This document shows, in pieces, positions 51,762-61,602 of a DNA stretch of 64,000 nucleotides. The DNA is from Mycolicibacter heraklionensis. GTDB lineage: Bacteria > Actinomycetota > Actinomycetes > Mycobacteriales > Mycobacteriaceae. Each line of letters begins with the position of its first letter. Position 1 is the first letter of the stretch. The DNA lies in NCBI RefSeq assembly GCF_001021505.1, contig NZ_LDPO01000003.1, positions 186,001 to 250,000 of the forward strand, in the 5' to 3' direction. The notes below the pieces were generated by a model. The model was not told the origin of the DNA. It worked only from the letters and a program-made list of their open reading frames with translations, and ran no database searches. The position numbers were made by a program, and so were the translations under genes.

Positions 51762-52952
51762 ATGGCTCGTGATGTTTGGTTCGAAACCGTCGCTATTGCC
51801 CAGGAACGAGCCAAGAAGCGGCTCCCGAAGTCGGCGTACTCCGCGCTGATCTCGGCCAGCGAAAAGGGCCTGACGGTCAGCGACAACGTCGCGGCGTTCA
51901 GCGAACTGGGATTCGCCCCGCACGTGGTGGGTGCGCCGGCCAGCCGTGAGCTGTCCACAACCGTTATGGGGCAAGAGATCTCGATGCCGGTGCTGATATC
52001 GCCGACCGGTGTGCAGGCAGTCGACCCGGATGGCGAGGTAGCCGTCGCACGGGCGGCGGCCGCGCGCGGTACTGCGATGGGTCTCTCGTCGTTTGCCAGC
52101 AAACCGATGGAAGAGGTGATCGCAGCCAACCCCAAGACCTTCTTTCAGATCTACTGGCTGGGGGGACGCGACGCCATCGCCGAGCGGGTGGAGCGCGCCC
52201 GGGCAGCCGGAGCGGTCGGGATGATCGCGACCACCGACTGGAGCTTCTCGCATGGGCGGGACTGGGGCAGCCCCACCATCCCGGAGAAGATGGACCTCAA
52301 GACCATGGTCAAGATGATGCCGGAGGCTCTCACCAGGCCGGGATGGTTCCTGCGGTGGGCCAAGACCATGCGCCCGCCGAGCCTGCGGGTGCCCAACCAG
52401 GCCGGTCGCGGCGAACCCGGGCCGCCGTTCTTCCAAGCCTACGGGGAATGGATGGGCACCCTGCCGCCCACCTGGGAAGACATCGCCTGGCTGCGCGAGT
52501 TGTGGGGTGGGCCGTTCATGCTCAAGGGCGTGATGCGGGTGGACGACGCGAAACGGGCTGTGGATGCCGGTGTTTCGGCGATCTCAGTCTCCAATCACGG
52601 CGGCAACAACCTGGACGGCACCCCTGCGGCGATCCGGGCTCTCCCGGCCATCGCCGAGGCGGTGGGCGGCCAGATCGAGGTGTTGCTGGACGGTGGTATC
52701 CGGCGCGGCAGCGACGTCGTCAAGGCGGTGGCGCTGGGGGCGCGCGCGGTGATGATCGGACGCGCCTACCTGTGGGGTCTGGGCGCCGCCGGACAGTCCG
52801 GGGTGGAGAACGTCCTGGACATCCTTCGGGGCGGCATCGACTCGGCCCTGATGGGCCTCGGCCGGGCCTCGGTGCACGATCTGTCGGCGGACGACATTCT
52901 GATTCCGGGTGGATTCGCCCGGGCGCTCGGGGTGCCCACCGCCGACGTCTAG
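51762..52952 (+). CDS. mftD: Mycofactocin biosynthesis FMN enzyme MftD
   Basis: A 396-aa member of the lactate/glycolate oxidase-like FMN family. The catalytic His-containing SNHGGNNLDGTPAAIRALP and the FMN-binding LLDGGIRRGSDVVKAVALGA and MIGRAYLWG motifs are present. In mycofactocin synthesis MftD oxidatively deaminates the AHDP intermediate to premycofactocin, giving the redox-active alpha-keto amide. Two bases separate it from mftC. Confidence 0.95.
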   Translation: MARDVWFETVAIAQERAKKRLPKSAYSALISASEKGLTVSDNVAAFSELGFAPHVVGAPASRELSTTVMGQEISMPVLISPTGVQAVDPDGEVAVARAAAARGTAMGLSSFASKPMEEVIAANPKTFFQIYWLGGRDAIAERVERARAAGAVGMIATTDWSFSHGRDWGSPTIPEKMDLKTMVKMMPEALTRPGWFLRWAKTMRPPSLRVPNQAGRGEPGPPFFQAYGEWMGTLPPTWEDIAWLRELWGGPFMLKGVMRVDDAKRAVDAGVSAISVSNHGGNNLDGTPAAIRALPAIAEAVGGQIEVLLDGGIRRGSDVVKAVALGARAVMIGRAYLWGLGAAGQSGVENVLDILRGGIDSALMGLGRASVHDLSADDILIPGGFARALGVPTADV

Positions 52953-53147
52953 CCGGATGGCGGCGGCCACGCCGCTCGTCCGACCGGCGTGCCCACCTGG
53001 GAAATCCGGGCCGGTCCTGATACGCCCGTGGCGGACGAGACGGACGTGATCACACGGGACCGTTTCGGGCCCCGGAGCGAAAAATTTACCGCGGCCGTCC
53101 TCGTCAACAACTGGTGTACGACAGGTGAATTCGCTTACCATCGTCCG

Positions 53148-53894
53148 ATGGCGGTTGGCGGCGAGCTCGGTAGTTCGACCTCGAACGAGCTGCAGAACCA
53201 ACTACAGAGCCGGCTGCCGGGGCGGGGGATGGGGCTTCTGGTCCCGGTCGGGTCGACCGAGCAGCACGGTCCGCACCTACCGCTGGACACCGATACCCGG
53301 GTCGCGCAAGCACTCGCCCAGGAGCTGGCGCAGCGGTTGGCGGGAGCCGGGACGGGACACGGCTGGGCGGTCGCGCCGGCCATTGCCTACGGCGCCAGCG
53401 GCGAGCATCAGAGCTTTGCCGGAACCATCTCGATCGGCACCGAGGTGCTGATCCAGCTGTTGCTGGAGTACGGCCGTTCCGCCTGTTGCTGGGCGCAGCG
53501 CGTGGTCTTCGTCAACGGCCACGGCGGCAATGTGCCCGCGGTGGTCGAGGCGGTAGGCCGGCTGCGGTTCGAAGGCCGCGACGTCGCCTGGCTACCGTGT
53601 GCCGCCCCGGGTGCTGATGCCCACGCGGGGCACACCGAAACGTCTCTGCTGCTTCATCTTTCGCCCGACAGTGTGAGATTCGACCGGGCGCGGCCGGGTA
53701 ACAGCGCTCCGTTGGCGCAGTTGCTGCCCGCGATGCGCGCCGGCGGTGTCGCCGCCGTGAGCGCCGTCGGGGTGCTCGGCGACCCGACCACCGCCACCGC
53801 CGGCGAAGGGCAGCGGCTCTTCGGCGAGATGGCCGACGCCGGCCTGACGGCCCTTGACGCCTGGGCGCCCGGGCCGGACGGGATGCTGCGATGA
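53148..53894 (+). CDS. mftE: Mycofactocin precursor peptidase MftE
   Basis: A 248-aa creatininase-family metallopeptidase. Metal-ligand motifs are [15 protein letters not shown] (Glu38, His40, Asp47), VNGHGGN and AHAGHTETS. It releases the cyclised C-terminal dipeptide (AHDP) from modified MftA. ATG 53148 was chosen; the open frame goes back to 52989 with no ribosome site. A 195-base gap separates it from mftD, much longer than the other intra-cluster spacings, so a separate promoter is possible. ATGA-coupled to mftF. Confidence 0.93.
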   Translation: MAVGGELGSSTSNELQNQLQSRLPGRGMGLLVPVGSTEQHGPHLPLDTDTRVAQALAQELAQRLAGAGTGHGWAVAPAIAYGASGEHQSFAGTISIGTEVLIQLLLEYGRSACCWAQRVVFVNGHGGNVPAVVEAVGRLRFEGRDVAWLPCAAPGADAHAGHTETSLLLHLSPDSVRFDRARPGNSAPLAQLLPAMRAGGVAAVSAVGVLGDPTTATAGEGQRLFGEMADAGLTALDAWAPGPDGMLR

Positions 53895-55303
53895 CCGCGG
53901 CCCGGTTGCCGGACGGCTTCGCCGTGCAGGTCGACCGGAAGGTGCGGGTTCTGGGACGCGGATCCACCCTGTTGGGCGGTTCGCCGACCCGGCTGCTGCG
54001 GCTGGCGCCGGCCGCCCAGGGAATGTTGTCGGACGGCCGCCTGGAAGTACGCGACGCCGTCAGCGCACAACTGGCCCGCACCCTGCTCGACGCCACCGTG
54101 GCCCACCCGCGCCCGGCCGGCGGGCCATCGTATCGGGACGTGACGGTGGTTATTCCGGTGCGCGACAATATCATCGGACTGCAACGGTTGATAGCGGCGC
54201 TGCGCGGTCTGCGTGTGGTGGTGGTGGATGACGGGTCACAGGTCCCGATCCGCCAGGAGGATCTGACCGCAGCGCACTGCTGCGAGGTACAGGTGCTGCG
54301 CCATCCGGAGAGTCGGGGGCCGGCGGCCGCGCGCAACACCGGGTTGGCGGCCTGCACGACGGACTTCGTGGCCTTCCTGGATTCCGACGTGGTGCCGCGC
54401 CGGGGCTGGCTGGAGGCACTGCTGGGGCACTTCTGCGACCCGGCCGTGGCACTGGTAGCCCCTCGGATCGTCAGTATGGCCGACAGCGGACACCTCATCG
54501 CGCGATACGAGGCGATCCGTTCGTCGCTGGACCTGGGCGGCTGCGAGGCGCCGGTGGTTCCCTACAGCAAGGTTGCCTACGTCCCCAGCGCGGCGATCAT
54601 CTGCCGCTCCACGACGCTACGGGAGCTCGGCGGCTTCGACGAGGCGCTGCGTTCCGGCGAAGACGTCGACCTGTGCTGGCGGTTGGTGGACGCGGGCAGC
54701 AGGCTGCGCTACGAGCCGATTGCGCAGGTCGCCCACGACCACCGGGTGGAGCTACGGGATTGGGTGGCGCGCAAGGCCTTTTACGGTGGATCGGCGGCAC
54801 CGCTGTCGGCCCGCCACCCGGACAAGACCGCGCCCATGGTGATCTCGGGCTGGGCGCTGGCCGGTTGGGCGCTGATGGCGCTCGGCTCGGCGCTGGGCTA
54901 TCTGGTCTCGTTGGCGATCGCCGCGCTGACCGGGTGCCGGATTGCCAAGTCCATGCGGGGCCCAGACACCGCGCCGGCAGACGTACTGATGGTGACGTTG
55001 CGTGGACTGGCGAGCGCCGGGCTGCAGATCGCCTCGGCCCTGTGCCGGCACTACTGGCCCGTCGCACTGCTGGCCGCCTTGGTTTCACAGCGATGCCGCC
55101 GGGCACTGCTGCTGGCGGCGGTCGCCGACGGGGTGGTGGATTGGCTACGGCACGCGCGCAGTGAGGACGATTCCCGCCCACTGGGGCTGCCGGCCTACCT
55201 GCTGCTGAAGCGGGTCGACGATCTGGCATACGGCGCCGGCCTGTGGAGCGGCGTGGTGCGGGAACGCAACCTCGCTGCACTCAAGCCGCAGATCCGCAGC
55301 TAG
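53891..55303 (+). CDS. mftF: Mycofactocin glycosyltransferase MftF
   Basis: A 470-aa GT2-family enzyme. Nucleotide-sugar residues: DDG at 113-115 (VVVDDGSQ) and the metal-binding DSD at 164-166 (AFLDSDVVP), followed by [19 protein letters not shown] (the ED motif). Two hydrophobic segments follow residue 310 and may tether it to the membrane. It adds an oligo-beta-1,4-glucose chain to the mycofactocin core. Overlaps mftE by ATGA. Confidence 0.94.
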   Translation: MTAARLPDGFAVQVDRKVRVLGRGSTLLGGSPTRLLRLAPAAQGMLSDGRLEVRDAVSAQLARTLLDATVAHPRPAGGPSYRDVTVVIPVRDNIIGLQRLIAALRGLRVVVVDDGSQVPIRQEDLTAAHCCEVQVLRHPESRGPAAARNTGLAACTTDFVAFLDSDVVPRRGWLEALLGHFCDPAVALVAPRIVSMADSGHLIARYEAIRSSLDLGGCEAPVVPYSKVAYVPSAAIICRSTTLRELGGFDEALRSGEDVDLCWRLVDAGSRLRYEPIAQVAHDHRVELRDWVARKAFYGGSAAPLSARHPDKTAPMVISGWALAGWALMALGSALGYLVSLAIAALTGCRIAKSMRGPDTAPADVLMVTLRGLASAGLQIASALCRHYWPVALLAALVSQRCRRALLLAAVADGVVDWLRHARSEDDSRPLGLPAYLLLKRVDDLAYGAGLWSGVVRERNLAALKPQIRS

Positions 55304-55309
55304 GCCGCC

Positions 55310-56758
55310 TTGACCGTTCCGGTAATACACAGCGATGTCCTGGTGGTGGGCGCTGGAAGCGCGGGATCCATTGTGGCAGCCCTGCTCTCGGCGGATCCGG
55401 CATGCACGGTGACGGTGGTGGAAACTGGTCCCGGGCTGGAAGATCCGATCGTGGAAGCGCAGACCGCCAACGCGACGCAGTTGCCGATCGGCGCGGCCAG
55501 CCGGCTGGTGCACCGCTACCGCGCCGAGCTCATCAGCGGCTCTGACAAGGCGCTGACGATCGTCCGGGGCGCGACTTTCGGCGGCTCCGGCGCGGTCAAC
55601 GGGGGGTATTTCTGCCGAGGTCTCCCAGCCGACTTCGCCGGCTACCCGGCGGGTTGGTCGTGGCCGCAAGTGCTGGAGTCTTTTCGCGCGGTTGAGACCG
55701 ATCTTGACTTCCACGGCCCTCAGCACGGCGACTCCGGCCCGATACCCGTCCGGCGCGTCCATGAAATGAGCGATGGCTCAAAGCGATTCAATGAAGCCGT
55801 GCAGCGGGCGGGGTTCGGCTGGATCGACGATCTCAACGACGCGTCGATGACGACGGTTTCCGGCGCCGGCGCCGTTCCGCTCAACGTCACTGCCGACGGC
55901 GTGCGTACCGGCCCGGGCGCGGCATACCTGCGGCCCGCGCTGTCGCGGGACAACCTGACGGTGCTCACCCAGACCCGGGCGGTCCGCGTCGCCATCGAAG
56001 CCGATCGGGCCGTGGCAGTGGACGCGATCGGGCGGGAAGGCCCGATCACGCTGACAGCGGATCGAATCATGTTGTGCGCCGGTGCGATCGGATCATCGCA
56101 TCTGTTGATGCTGTCCGGTGTCGGTGAGGAGGCAATGCTGCGCGATGCCGGTATCCCGGTACGGGCTGCGCTACCGGTCGGTGCGCACTGTGCGGACCAC
56201 CCGGAGTGGCTGGTGGCAGCGGAATGGCCGGGCACGCCGGGGCGCCCCGTGCTGGAGACGGTGCTGCACCATGACGACTTGGAAATCCGGCCATACAGCA
56301 CGGGTTTCGCCACGATGGTCGGCGAAGCGACGGCGCCCGATCCACCGCAGATCGGGGTGGCGCTGATGACGCCGCGGGCCCGCGGCCGGATAAGTCTGGT
56401 CTCGGCGGACCCGCAGGTGCCGCCGCGGATCGAACACCGCTACGACACCGAGCCGGAAGACCTGGTGGCGTTGCGCCGCGGAGTGGACCTGGTCGAGCAG
56501 ATTGTGGGCGTGAAAGACATTGGTGCAGAGCCGCGTTGGTCGACCTCGCAGCACCTCTGCGGTAGCGCGCCCATCGGCGCTGACGACGACCAGGCTGCGG
56601 TGCTCGACGCGCAGTGCCGGGTGCGCGGCATCGACGGGCTGTGGGTGATCGACGGCTCGGCGCTGCCGCGGATCACCAGTCGTGGCCCGCACGCGACGAT
56701 CGCGATGCTGGCGCACCGAACCGCGACACTGCTCTGCGGTCAGGGCCTCAGCCGGTAG
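55310..56758 (+). CDS. mftG: Mycofactocin-associated GMC oxidoreductase MftG
   Basis: A 482-aa FAD-dependent GMC-family dehydrogenase with a TTG start six bases after mftF. FAD-binding VVGAGSAGSIVAALL at residues 12-26, GGSGAVNGGYFCRG, and the C-terminal IDGSALPRITSRGPHATIAM with the active-site His. MftG is proposed to pass electrons from reduced mycofactocin to the respiratory chain. It is the last gene of the cluster and overlaps the convergent P450 gene by 19 bases. Confidence 0.93.
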   Translation: MTVPVIHSDVLVVGAGSAGSIVAALLSADPACTVTVVETGPGLEDPIVEAQTANATQLPIGAASRLVHRYRAELISGSDKALTIVRGATFGGSGAVNGGYFCRGLPADFAGYPAGWSWPQVLESFRAVETDLDFHGPQHGDSGPIPVRRVHEMSDGSKRFNEAVQRAGFGWIDDLNDASMTTVSGAGAVPLNVTADGVRTGPGAAYLRPALSRDNLTVLTQTRAVRVAIEADRAVAVDAIGREGPITLTADRIMLCAGAIGSSHLLMLSGVGEEAMLRDAGIPVRAALPVGAHCADHPEWLVAAEWPGTPGRPVLETVLHHDDLEIRPYSTGFATMVGEATAPDPPQIGVALMTPRARGRISLVSADPQVPPRIEHRYDTEPEDLVALRRGVDLVEQIVGVKDIGAEPRWSTSQHLCGSAPIGADDDQAAVLDAQCRVRGIDGLWVIDGSALPRITSRGPHATIAMLAHRTATLLCGQGLSR

Positions 56759-57993
56759 CGGATCGGCAGGTGCTTGAGGCCGCCGACGAACGTCGTCGAC
56801 ACCAGCTGCGGCTCTCCGGCCAGTTCGATGGCTTCCAGCCGCGGCAACAAGGCGCTGAAGAAACTGCTGATCTCCATGCGCGCCAAGGCGGATCCCACAC
56901 AGAAGTGCACGCCATGTCCGAACGCCAGATGCTTGTTCGGGTCGCGCCCGACGTCGAAGGCGAACGGGTCGTCGAACACGTCCTCGTCGCGGTTGGCCGA
57001 AACGTAGGACAGATAGACCGATTCGCCCGCGGCGATCGGGACCCCGCGCACCTCGGTGTCGGCGGTGGCGGTGCGCATGAACTCCTTGACCGGCGTCACC
57101 CAGCGGATGATCTCTTCGACGGCGGTCGGCATCAGGCGCAGGTCGCCGCGGAGCCGCTCCCGCTGATCGGGGTGTTCGATCAGCGCGCGCAGGCCGCCAC
57201 TGATCGCTGCGCTGGTGGTGTCGTGGCCGGCGGTGGCGATGATGACGTAGTAGGAAGCGGTGTCCACATCCGACAGCGGTGCGCCGTCGATGGTCGCGTT
57301 GGCGATCGTGGAGGCCAGGTCCTCGGTGGGTTGTGCTCGCCGCGCCGCGGTCAGCGCCCCGAAGTAGGAGAAGAAGTCGAGCAGCACCGGCAGCTGCTCC
57401 TCGGGAGTCAAGCCGCGGCGGTACTCCTCGTCGTCGCCGCCGAACAGTTCCTGGGTCAGCCGCAGCATCCGGCCGAAATCCGATTCCGGTAGGCCCAGCA
57501 GCGACAAAATGACGAACAGTGGGTAGTTGACCGCGACCTCCTGGACGAAGTCGCACTCCGGGCCGAGCTGCACCATCTTCTCGACGTATTGCAGGGCGAG
57601 CTCGTCGATGCGGGTCTTGAGCATCCGCATCGCCTTGGGGCGGAACCAATCTGAGACGATTGTGCGCATCTTGTGGTGCTGCGGATCGTCCATGTGGATG
57701 AGCGTGCGCAGCCCCATCCCGGACTCCAGTAGGGAGCGCTGCAGGTCGTCGGCGTCGGCGGGTGCCAGCACTGGGCGCGGCGCGTTGATCCACAGCTGGT
57801 TGTCGCGTTCGATCTCCATGATGTCGGCGTGCCGGGTGATGGCCCAGAACGGGCGGTAGGGCCGATGGTCGACCAGGGACACCGGTGCGTGTGCGCGGAG
57901 GTGGGTCAGCGCCGCGTGCAACCGAGGCTCGTCGGCATAGGCGCTGGGGTCGACGAACACCCGGGCGGCCTGGTCGATTATCGGTGTGCTCAT
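56740..57993 (-). CDS. Cytochrome P450
   Basis: A 417-aa soluble P450. ATG 57993 (MSTPIIDQAARVFV) was chosen over frames reaching 58071. Motifs are VIIATAGHDTTSAA (I-helix), VEEIIRWV (ExxR) and HLAFGHGVHFCVGSALARME (heme loop). It is the third P450 of the window and is convergent with mftG, their ends overlapping by 19 bases. It may serve substrates whose alcohol products feed mycofactocin-dependent SDRs, but this is inference. A perfect palindrome (58016-58027) lies in its promoter. Confidence 0.92.
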   Translation of the reverse strand: MSTPIIDQAARVFVDPSAYADEPRLHAALTHLRAHAPVSLVDHRPYRPFWAITRHADIMEIERDNQLWINAPRPVLAPADADDLQRSLLESGMGLRTLIHMDDPQHHKMRTIVSDWFRPKAMRMLKTRIDELALQYVEKMVQLGPECDFVQEVAVNYPLFVILSLLGLPESDFGRMLRLTQELFGGDDEEYRRGLTPEEQLPVLLDFFSYFGALTAARRAQPTEDLASTIANATIDGAPLSDVDTASYYVIIATAGHDTTSAAISGGLRALIEHPDQRERLRGDLRLMPTAVEEIIRWVTPVKEFMRTATADTEVRGVPIAAGESVYLSYVSANRDEDVFDDPFAFDVGRDPNKHLAFGHGVHFCVGSALARMEISSFFSALLPRLEAIELAGEPQLVSTTFVGGLKHLPIRYRLRP

Positions 57994-58015
57994 GCCTGCT
58001 CCTCGCCCACATTTT

Positions 58016-58027
58016 TGACACGTGTCA
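58016..58027. promoter_or_regulatory. 12-bp perfect palindrome in P450/esterase divergent promoter
   Basis: TGACACGTGTCA is exactly self-complementary, 23 bases upstream of the P450 start and 80 bases upstream of the carboxylesterase. It does not match the island palindrome. A regulator-binding site is a fair guess; which protein binds is unknown. Confidence 0.4.
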
Positions 58028-58106
58028 GGTTTGAAACCAGTGTCGCGGATAGCCGGCCGTCGTGGCGGCACTTTGCGTTGATCCTCCGCGATTAGGCTCT
58101 TCGGTC

Positions 58107-59759
58107 ATGTCGATCGGATCGTGCCGCCGGGGCCTGCGGGTCGGCGCTGTCGTACTGGCGCTGACCGCGGTGGTGGCGGTCGGGTGCGCCCGCTCCGACG
58201 GGGCGGCGTCCCACCCGAGCGTGGGTGCCCGCGCGGTCGCGCTCAACGCCGACGTGGTGCGGACCGGCTCCGGCCTGGTGAGGGGAACAGTCGGCCCGGA
58301 TCACCGCCTGTTCCAAGGGATCCCGTACGCCGCGCCGCCGGTCGGGCCGCTGCGGTGGCAGTCGCCGGCGCCGATGCCGGCGTGGCCGGGTGTGCGTGAC
58401 GCGGTCAGGCGCGGGCCGTGGTGCATTCAGCCGGATGCCGCCGACATGGATCCGATCAGCGAAGACTGCCTGACGCTCAACGTGTGGACGCCGACCGGCT
58501 CGGCCGCCGAGCCGCTGCCGGTCATGGTGTGGATCCACGGCGGCAGTTTCATGCGGGGGGCCGGCGACATCTACCACGCGCAACGGCTTGCCGTCCGCGG
58601 ACGTGTCGTCGTCGTCACCATCAACTACCGGCTCGGTGCGCTTGGATTCCTGGCTGATCCCGCGCTGGGGGAGCCCGGCAATTACGGGCTGGCCGACCAG
58701 CAGGCGGCGCTGCGTTGGGTTCGCGACAATATCGACGAGTTCGGCGGCGACCCGGACAAGGTGACGATCGCCGGGGAGTCCGCCGGCGGGATGTCGGTCT
58801 GCGACCACCTGGCCGCCGCGGGCTCGGCTGGGCTGTTCCGGGCCGCGATCATCCAGAGCGGGCCGTGCCAGGCCCAGGTCGAGGTGCCCGAGGCGCAGCG
58901 GATCAGCCGCGAATACACCCGGTCCCTGGGGTGCGGCGAGCGGGGTACGGCCCAGCAGGATCCCGACGAGGAGATCGCGTCGTGCCTGCGGGCATTGCCA
59001 CCCGATCGGCTGACCAAACCGCTGTGGTACTCGCGGTTCGGCACGGATCACCTCAGTGGACCGGTGGTAGGAACCGAGCTGCTACCCAAGGATCCGGTGC
59101 GGGTGTTCCGGGAGTCCCCGGGTGAGGGCGGCCCGGCGGGCAAGCCGGTGTTGCTCGGCGTCAACCGTGACGAGTTCACCATGTTCGTCGCGCTGCGGTA
59201 TCTGCGCGTCGGCCAGGAGATCACCGCCGCGGAATACCCCGACGAACTGGGCGACACGTTCGGCCGCGACTCCGCCGCCGCGGTGGCCGAGCACTATCCG
59301 CCGGCCCGGTTCGACGGCAACATCTCGCTGGCCTATGCGGCCGCAGCGACCGACGACATCTTCGCCTGCCTGGCCGACCGGATGGCCCGCGGCCTGGCCG
59401 GCGGCGCGCCCGTCTACGGCTACGAATTCGACGACCCGCACGCCCCGGCCCCGGAGTTGTACGACCAGGTGCCGTTCCCGATCGGAGCCACCCATTCACT
59501 CGAGATGCGCTATCTCTTCGACATCGGCGGCGCCCCGCCACTGAACCCCGCCCAGCGCCGGTTGTCCGATCAGATGGTCGAGTACTGGACCGGGTTCGTG
59601 GTGACCGGTGCGCCGATCGCCGTCGACCAACCTGACTGGCCAGCGATCGGGACCGGGCCGGACCGGCGGTGGATGTCACTGCGGACCGACGGCAGCCGGA
59701 TGATCAGCGACTACGCCGCCGAGCACCAGTGCGACTTCTGGGCGACCGTGCGCGGCTGA
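58107..59759 (+). CDS. Lipoprotein carboxylesterase (type B, secreted)
   Basis: A 550-aa alpha/beta-hydrolase. ATG 58107 gives a signal peptide with a lipobox-like VVAVGC at about residues 22-27, so it is probably a membrane-anchored lipoprotein. Conserved family motifs are FQGIPYAAPPVGPLRW, EDCLTLNVWTP, and the nucleophile in IAGESAGGMSV (GxSxG). The Glu and His of the triad are expected in GVNRDEFTMF and ATHSLEM. It would cleave extracellular esters or lipids. Divergent from the P450. Confidence 0.9.
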   Translation: MSIGSCRRGLRVGAVVLALTAVVAVGCARSDGAASHPSVGARAVALNADVVRTGSGLVRGTVGPDHRLFQGIPYAAPPVGPLRWQSPAPMPAWPGVRDAVRRGPWCIQPDAADMDPISEDCLTLNVWTPTGSAAEPLPVMVWIHGGSFMRGAGDIYHAQRLAVRGRVVVVTINYRLGALGFLADPALGEPGNYGLADQQAALRWVRDNIDEFGGDPDKVTIAGESAGGMSVCDHLAAAGSAGLFRAAIIQSGPCQAQVEVPEAQRISREYTRSLGCGERGTAQQDPDEEIASCLRALPPDRLTKPLWYSRFGTDHLSGPVVGTELLPKDPVRVFRESPGEGGPAGKPVLLGVNRDEFTMFVALRYLRVGQEITAAEYPDELGDTFGRDSAAAVAEHYPPARFDGNISLAYAAAATDDIFACLADRMARGLAGGAPVYGYEFDDPHAPAPELYDQVPFPIGATHSLEMRYLFDIGGAPPLNPAQRRLSDQMVEYWTGFVVTGAPIAVDQPDWPAIGTGPDRRWMSLRTDGSRMISDYAAEHQCDFWATVRG

Positions 59760-59794
59760 CCCGCGGCTCGGCGAGAATTGGGGAGGCGTGAGGT

Positions 59795-60091
59795 TCAGGC
59801 CGGCGTCACCCAGGTGGTGATGTCGGCGTGCACCACCTCGACACCCGCCTTGTCGGTGATGCTCACCGGCACCACCACCTCGGTGCCTTCAGTGATGGCG
59901 CTGAAGGCCGGTGGGTCCAGCCGGGCGGTCGCCCGCAGCGACGTCGTCGCCTTGGCCAGGTAGGCCACGTTCATCGCCTTGGGGATCCAGCGGTGGCTGC
60001 GCGGCACGGTGGCCTCCATCAACATCCCCATCGCGACCTCGGCCGCGTTGCAGGACGCGATCGCGTGCACAGTGTGCAAGTGGTTGTAGAC
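59795..60091 (-). pseudogene. DUF4442 (hotdog-type) gene truncated by prophage insertion
   Basis: The last 95-100 codons of a DUF4442 gene, reading YNHLHTVHAIASCNAAEVA, VPRSHRWIPKAMNVAYLAKA and ending TTWVTPA. The conserved core of the family starts before this (NHxxTxHAxA), so the N-terminal part is missing. Family-like residues can be read back to about 60086-60091; beyond that the sequence is unrelated and runs into the integrase gene. An ordinary start (the TTG at 60079) would give a 94-aa protein without the N-terminus. DUF4442 proteins are short thioesterase-like proteins. The other part should sit at the right end of the prophage. Confidence 0.75.
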
Positions 60092-60135
60092 AAAGAGTTT
60101 CGATCTTTGGGCACGTAGTGGATACGCTGGTAGCC
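60086..60135. other. Predicted attL junction of the prophage
   Basis: Host-like DUF4442 coding sequence ends and phage sequence starts in this interval, directly in front of the serine integrase ATG at 60136, the usual place of attL in serine-integrase prophages. The exact crossover cannot be read without the right end or an empty site. The core must be among the bases of GTAGACAAAGAGTTTCGATC and the next 20. Confidence 0.55.
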
Positions 60136-61533
60136 ATGCGGTGTGCCATTTACACGAGGATCTCCCGAGATCTGACCGGTGAGCAGGTCGGCGCTGATCG
60201 ACAGCTCAAGGAGTGCCGTGAGCTTGCGGATTCCGGAGGGCACGAACTTGTTGCCACCTACCGCGACAACGACGTCAGTGCGTACTCGGGGCGTGCGCGA
60301 CCTGATTTCGAGAAGCTGCTCGACGCCATGGCGGCGGGCGATTTCTCGGTGTTGATCGTTTGGCACATCGACCGGTTGTACCGCTCGATGAAGGATCTGG
60401 AGCGCATCATCGATGTGGCGGAGGGCGGTGGTATCCAGATTCAGACAGTCAGTTCTGGCGACTTGGACCTCTCCACCTCGGCCGGGCGGATGATCGGACG
60501 CATTCTCGGGTCGGTGGCGCGGCAGGAGTCGGAGCACCATGCCGAACGGCGCAAGTTGGCCAACAAGGAGCATGCTCTGGCCGGACGGTGGTGTTCGACC
60601 GGATCGCGGCCCTTCGGCTACGACAAGACCGGTGTACCCCTGGAGCCGGAAGCCACAATGCTGCGCCATGCGGCGACGGACGTCCTTGCGGGCAAGTCGC
60701 TGCATGCCGTTGCCCGCGAGTGGAACGCGTCAGGGGTGACGACGGTGCGTGGTGCGCAGTGGACGAACCTTCATGTCCGTCGGGTCCTGACCAACGCGCG
60801 ACTCGCTGCGCTGCGGGTCCACCGTGGCGAGATCATCGGGCAGGGCGCATGGGAGCCGATCATCGACGAAGGTATCTGGCGAGGACTTTGGGCCTTCTTG
60901 CGTGACCCGGAACGGCGCAACGCGGTGGCGTTCGAGCGCAGGCACATGTTGTCCGGTATTGCCCGGTGTGGCCTGTGCAAGGGGCCGTTGTACGTCGCCC
61001 GCCCGCACGGTCGGGACCGGCCAGCGGCATACGTTTGTCGCCGCCCTGGTGCGCATGTGGGCCGCAATCAGGCGGCACTGGATGGTTATGTCGAGAGAGT
61101 GGTGCTCGGTTATCTGGAGCGCCACGGTTTAGGTGCGGACCTTCGTCGAGGCCAAGACGGTGTTGATTTCGACGGTTTGCGAGCTGAGCGGGAAGCCAAG
61201 GCTACGACTAAGGATCAGCTGGCCACGTTGCTCCGAACAGGGGTGCTCGACATGGCCGCAGTGGAACGCGAGTCTGCCGTGCTCACCGCCGAGATTGACG
61301 CGATCGACCGCCGCCTGGCCGATGCTGTAGCGAGCCCTCCGGCGCTCGCGCTGTTGGCCGGGGAAGATGACCCGGCCGCGTTGGACACCGACAAGCTGGT
61401 CGAGCGCTGGCTGGCCGCATCGCCCGACCTCAGAGGAAAAATCGTCAACTCCCTGTTCGAGGTGGTCGTGAACCCAGTCCGCAAGGGCGTGAGGAACTTC
61501 GATCCTGACTTCGTTGAGATCAACTGGCGCTGA
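60136..61533 (+). CDS. int: Large serine recombinase (phage integrase)
   Basis: A 465-aa site-specific recombinase. The N-terminal resolvase domain has the nucleophile Ser10 in IYTRISRD, then GADRQLKECRE and VLIVWHIDRLYRSMKDLERI (the DRL(Y)R arginine motif). The recombinase domain has RQESEHHAERRKLANKEHALAGR, and a zinc ribbon follows (RCGLCKGPLYVARP, YVCRRPGAH). A coiled-coil-like region (residues 340-380) precedes the end. It reads away from the attL junction. A GTG at 60118 is an alternative start. It inserts the phage DNA at the DUF4442 site (inference from the adjacent truncation). Confidence 0.93.
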   Translation: MRCAIYTRISRDLTGEQVGADRQLKECRELADSGGHELVATYRDNDVSAYSGRARPDFEKLLDAMAAGDFSVLIVWHIDRLYRSMKDLERIIDVAEGGGIQIQTVSSGDLDLSTSAGRMIGRILGSVARQESEHHAERRKLANKEHALAGRWCSTGSRPFGYDKTGVPLEPEATMLRHAATDVLAGKSLHAVAREWNASGVTTVRGAQWTNLHVRRVLTNARLAALRVHRGEIIGQGAWEPIIDEGIWRGLWAFLRDPERRNAVAFERRHMLSGIARCGLCKGPLYVARPHGRDRPAAYVCRRPGAHVGRNQAALDGYVERVVLGYLERHGLGADLRRGQDGVDFDGLRAEREAKATTKDQLATLLRTGVLDMAAVERESAVLTAEIDAIDRRLADAVASPPALALLAGEDDPAALDTDKLVERWLAASPDLRGKIVNSLFEVVVNPVRKGVRNFDPDFVEINWR

Positions 61534-61602
61534 AGAGGTTTGCGCTGGTCAGCCGCCCCGGCTATCGAATACCGGTGGTCTACCAAACGGAATTCAGCCG
61601 TC

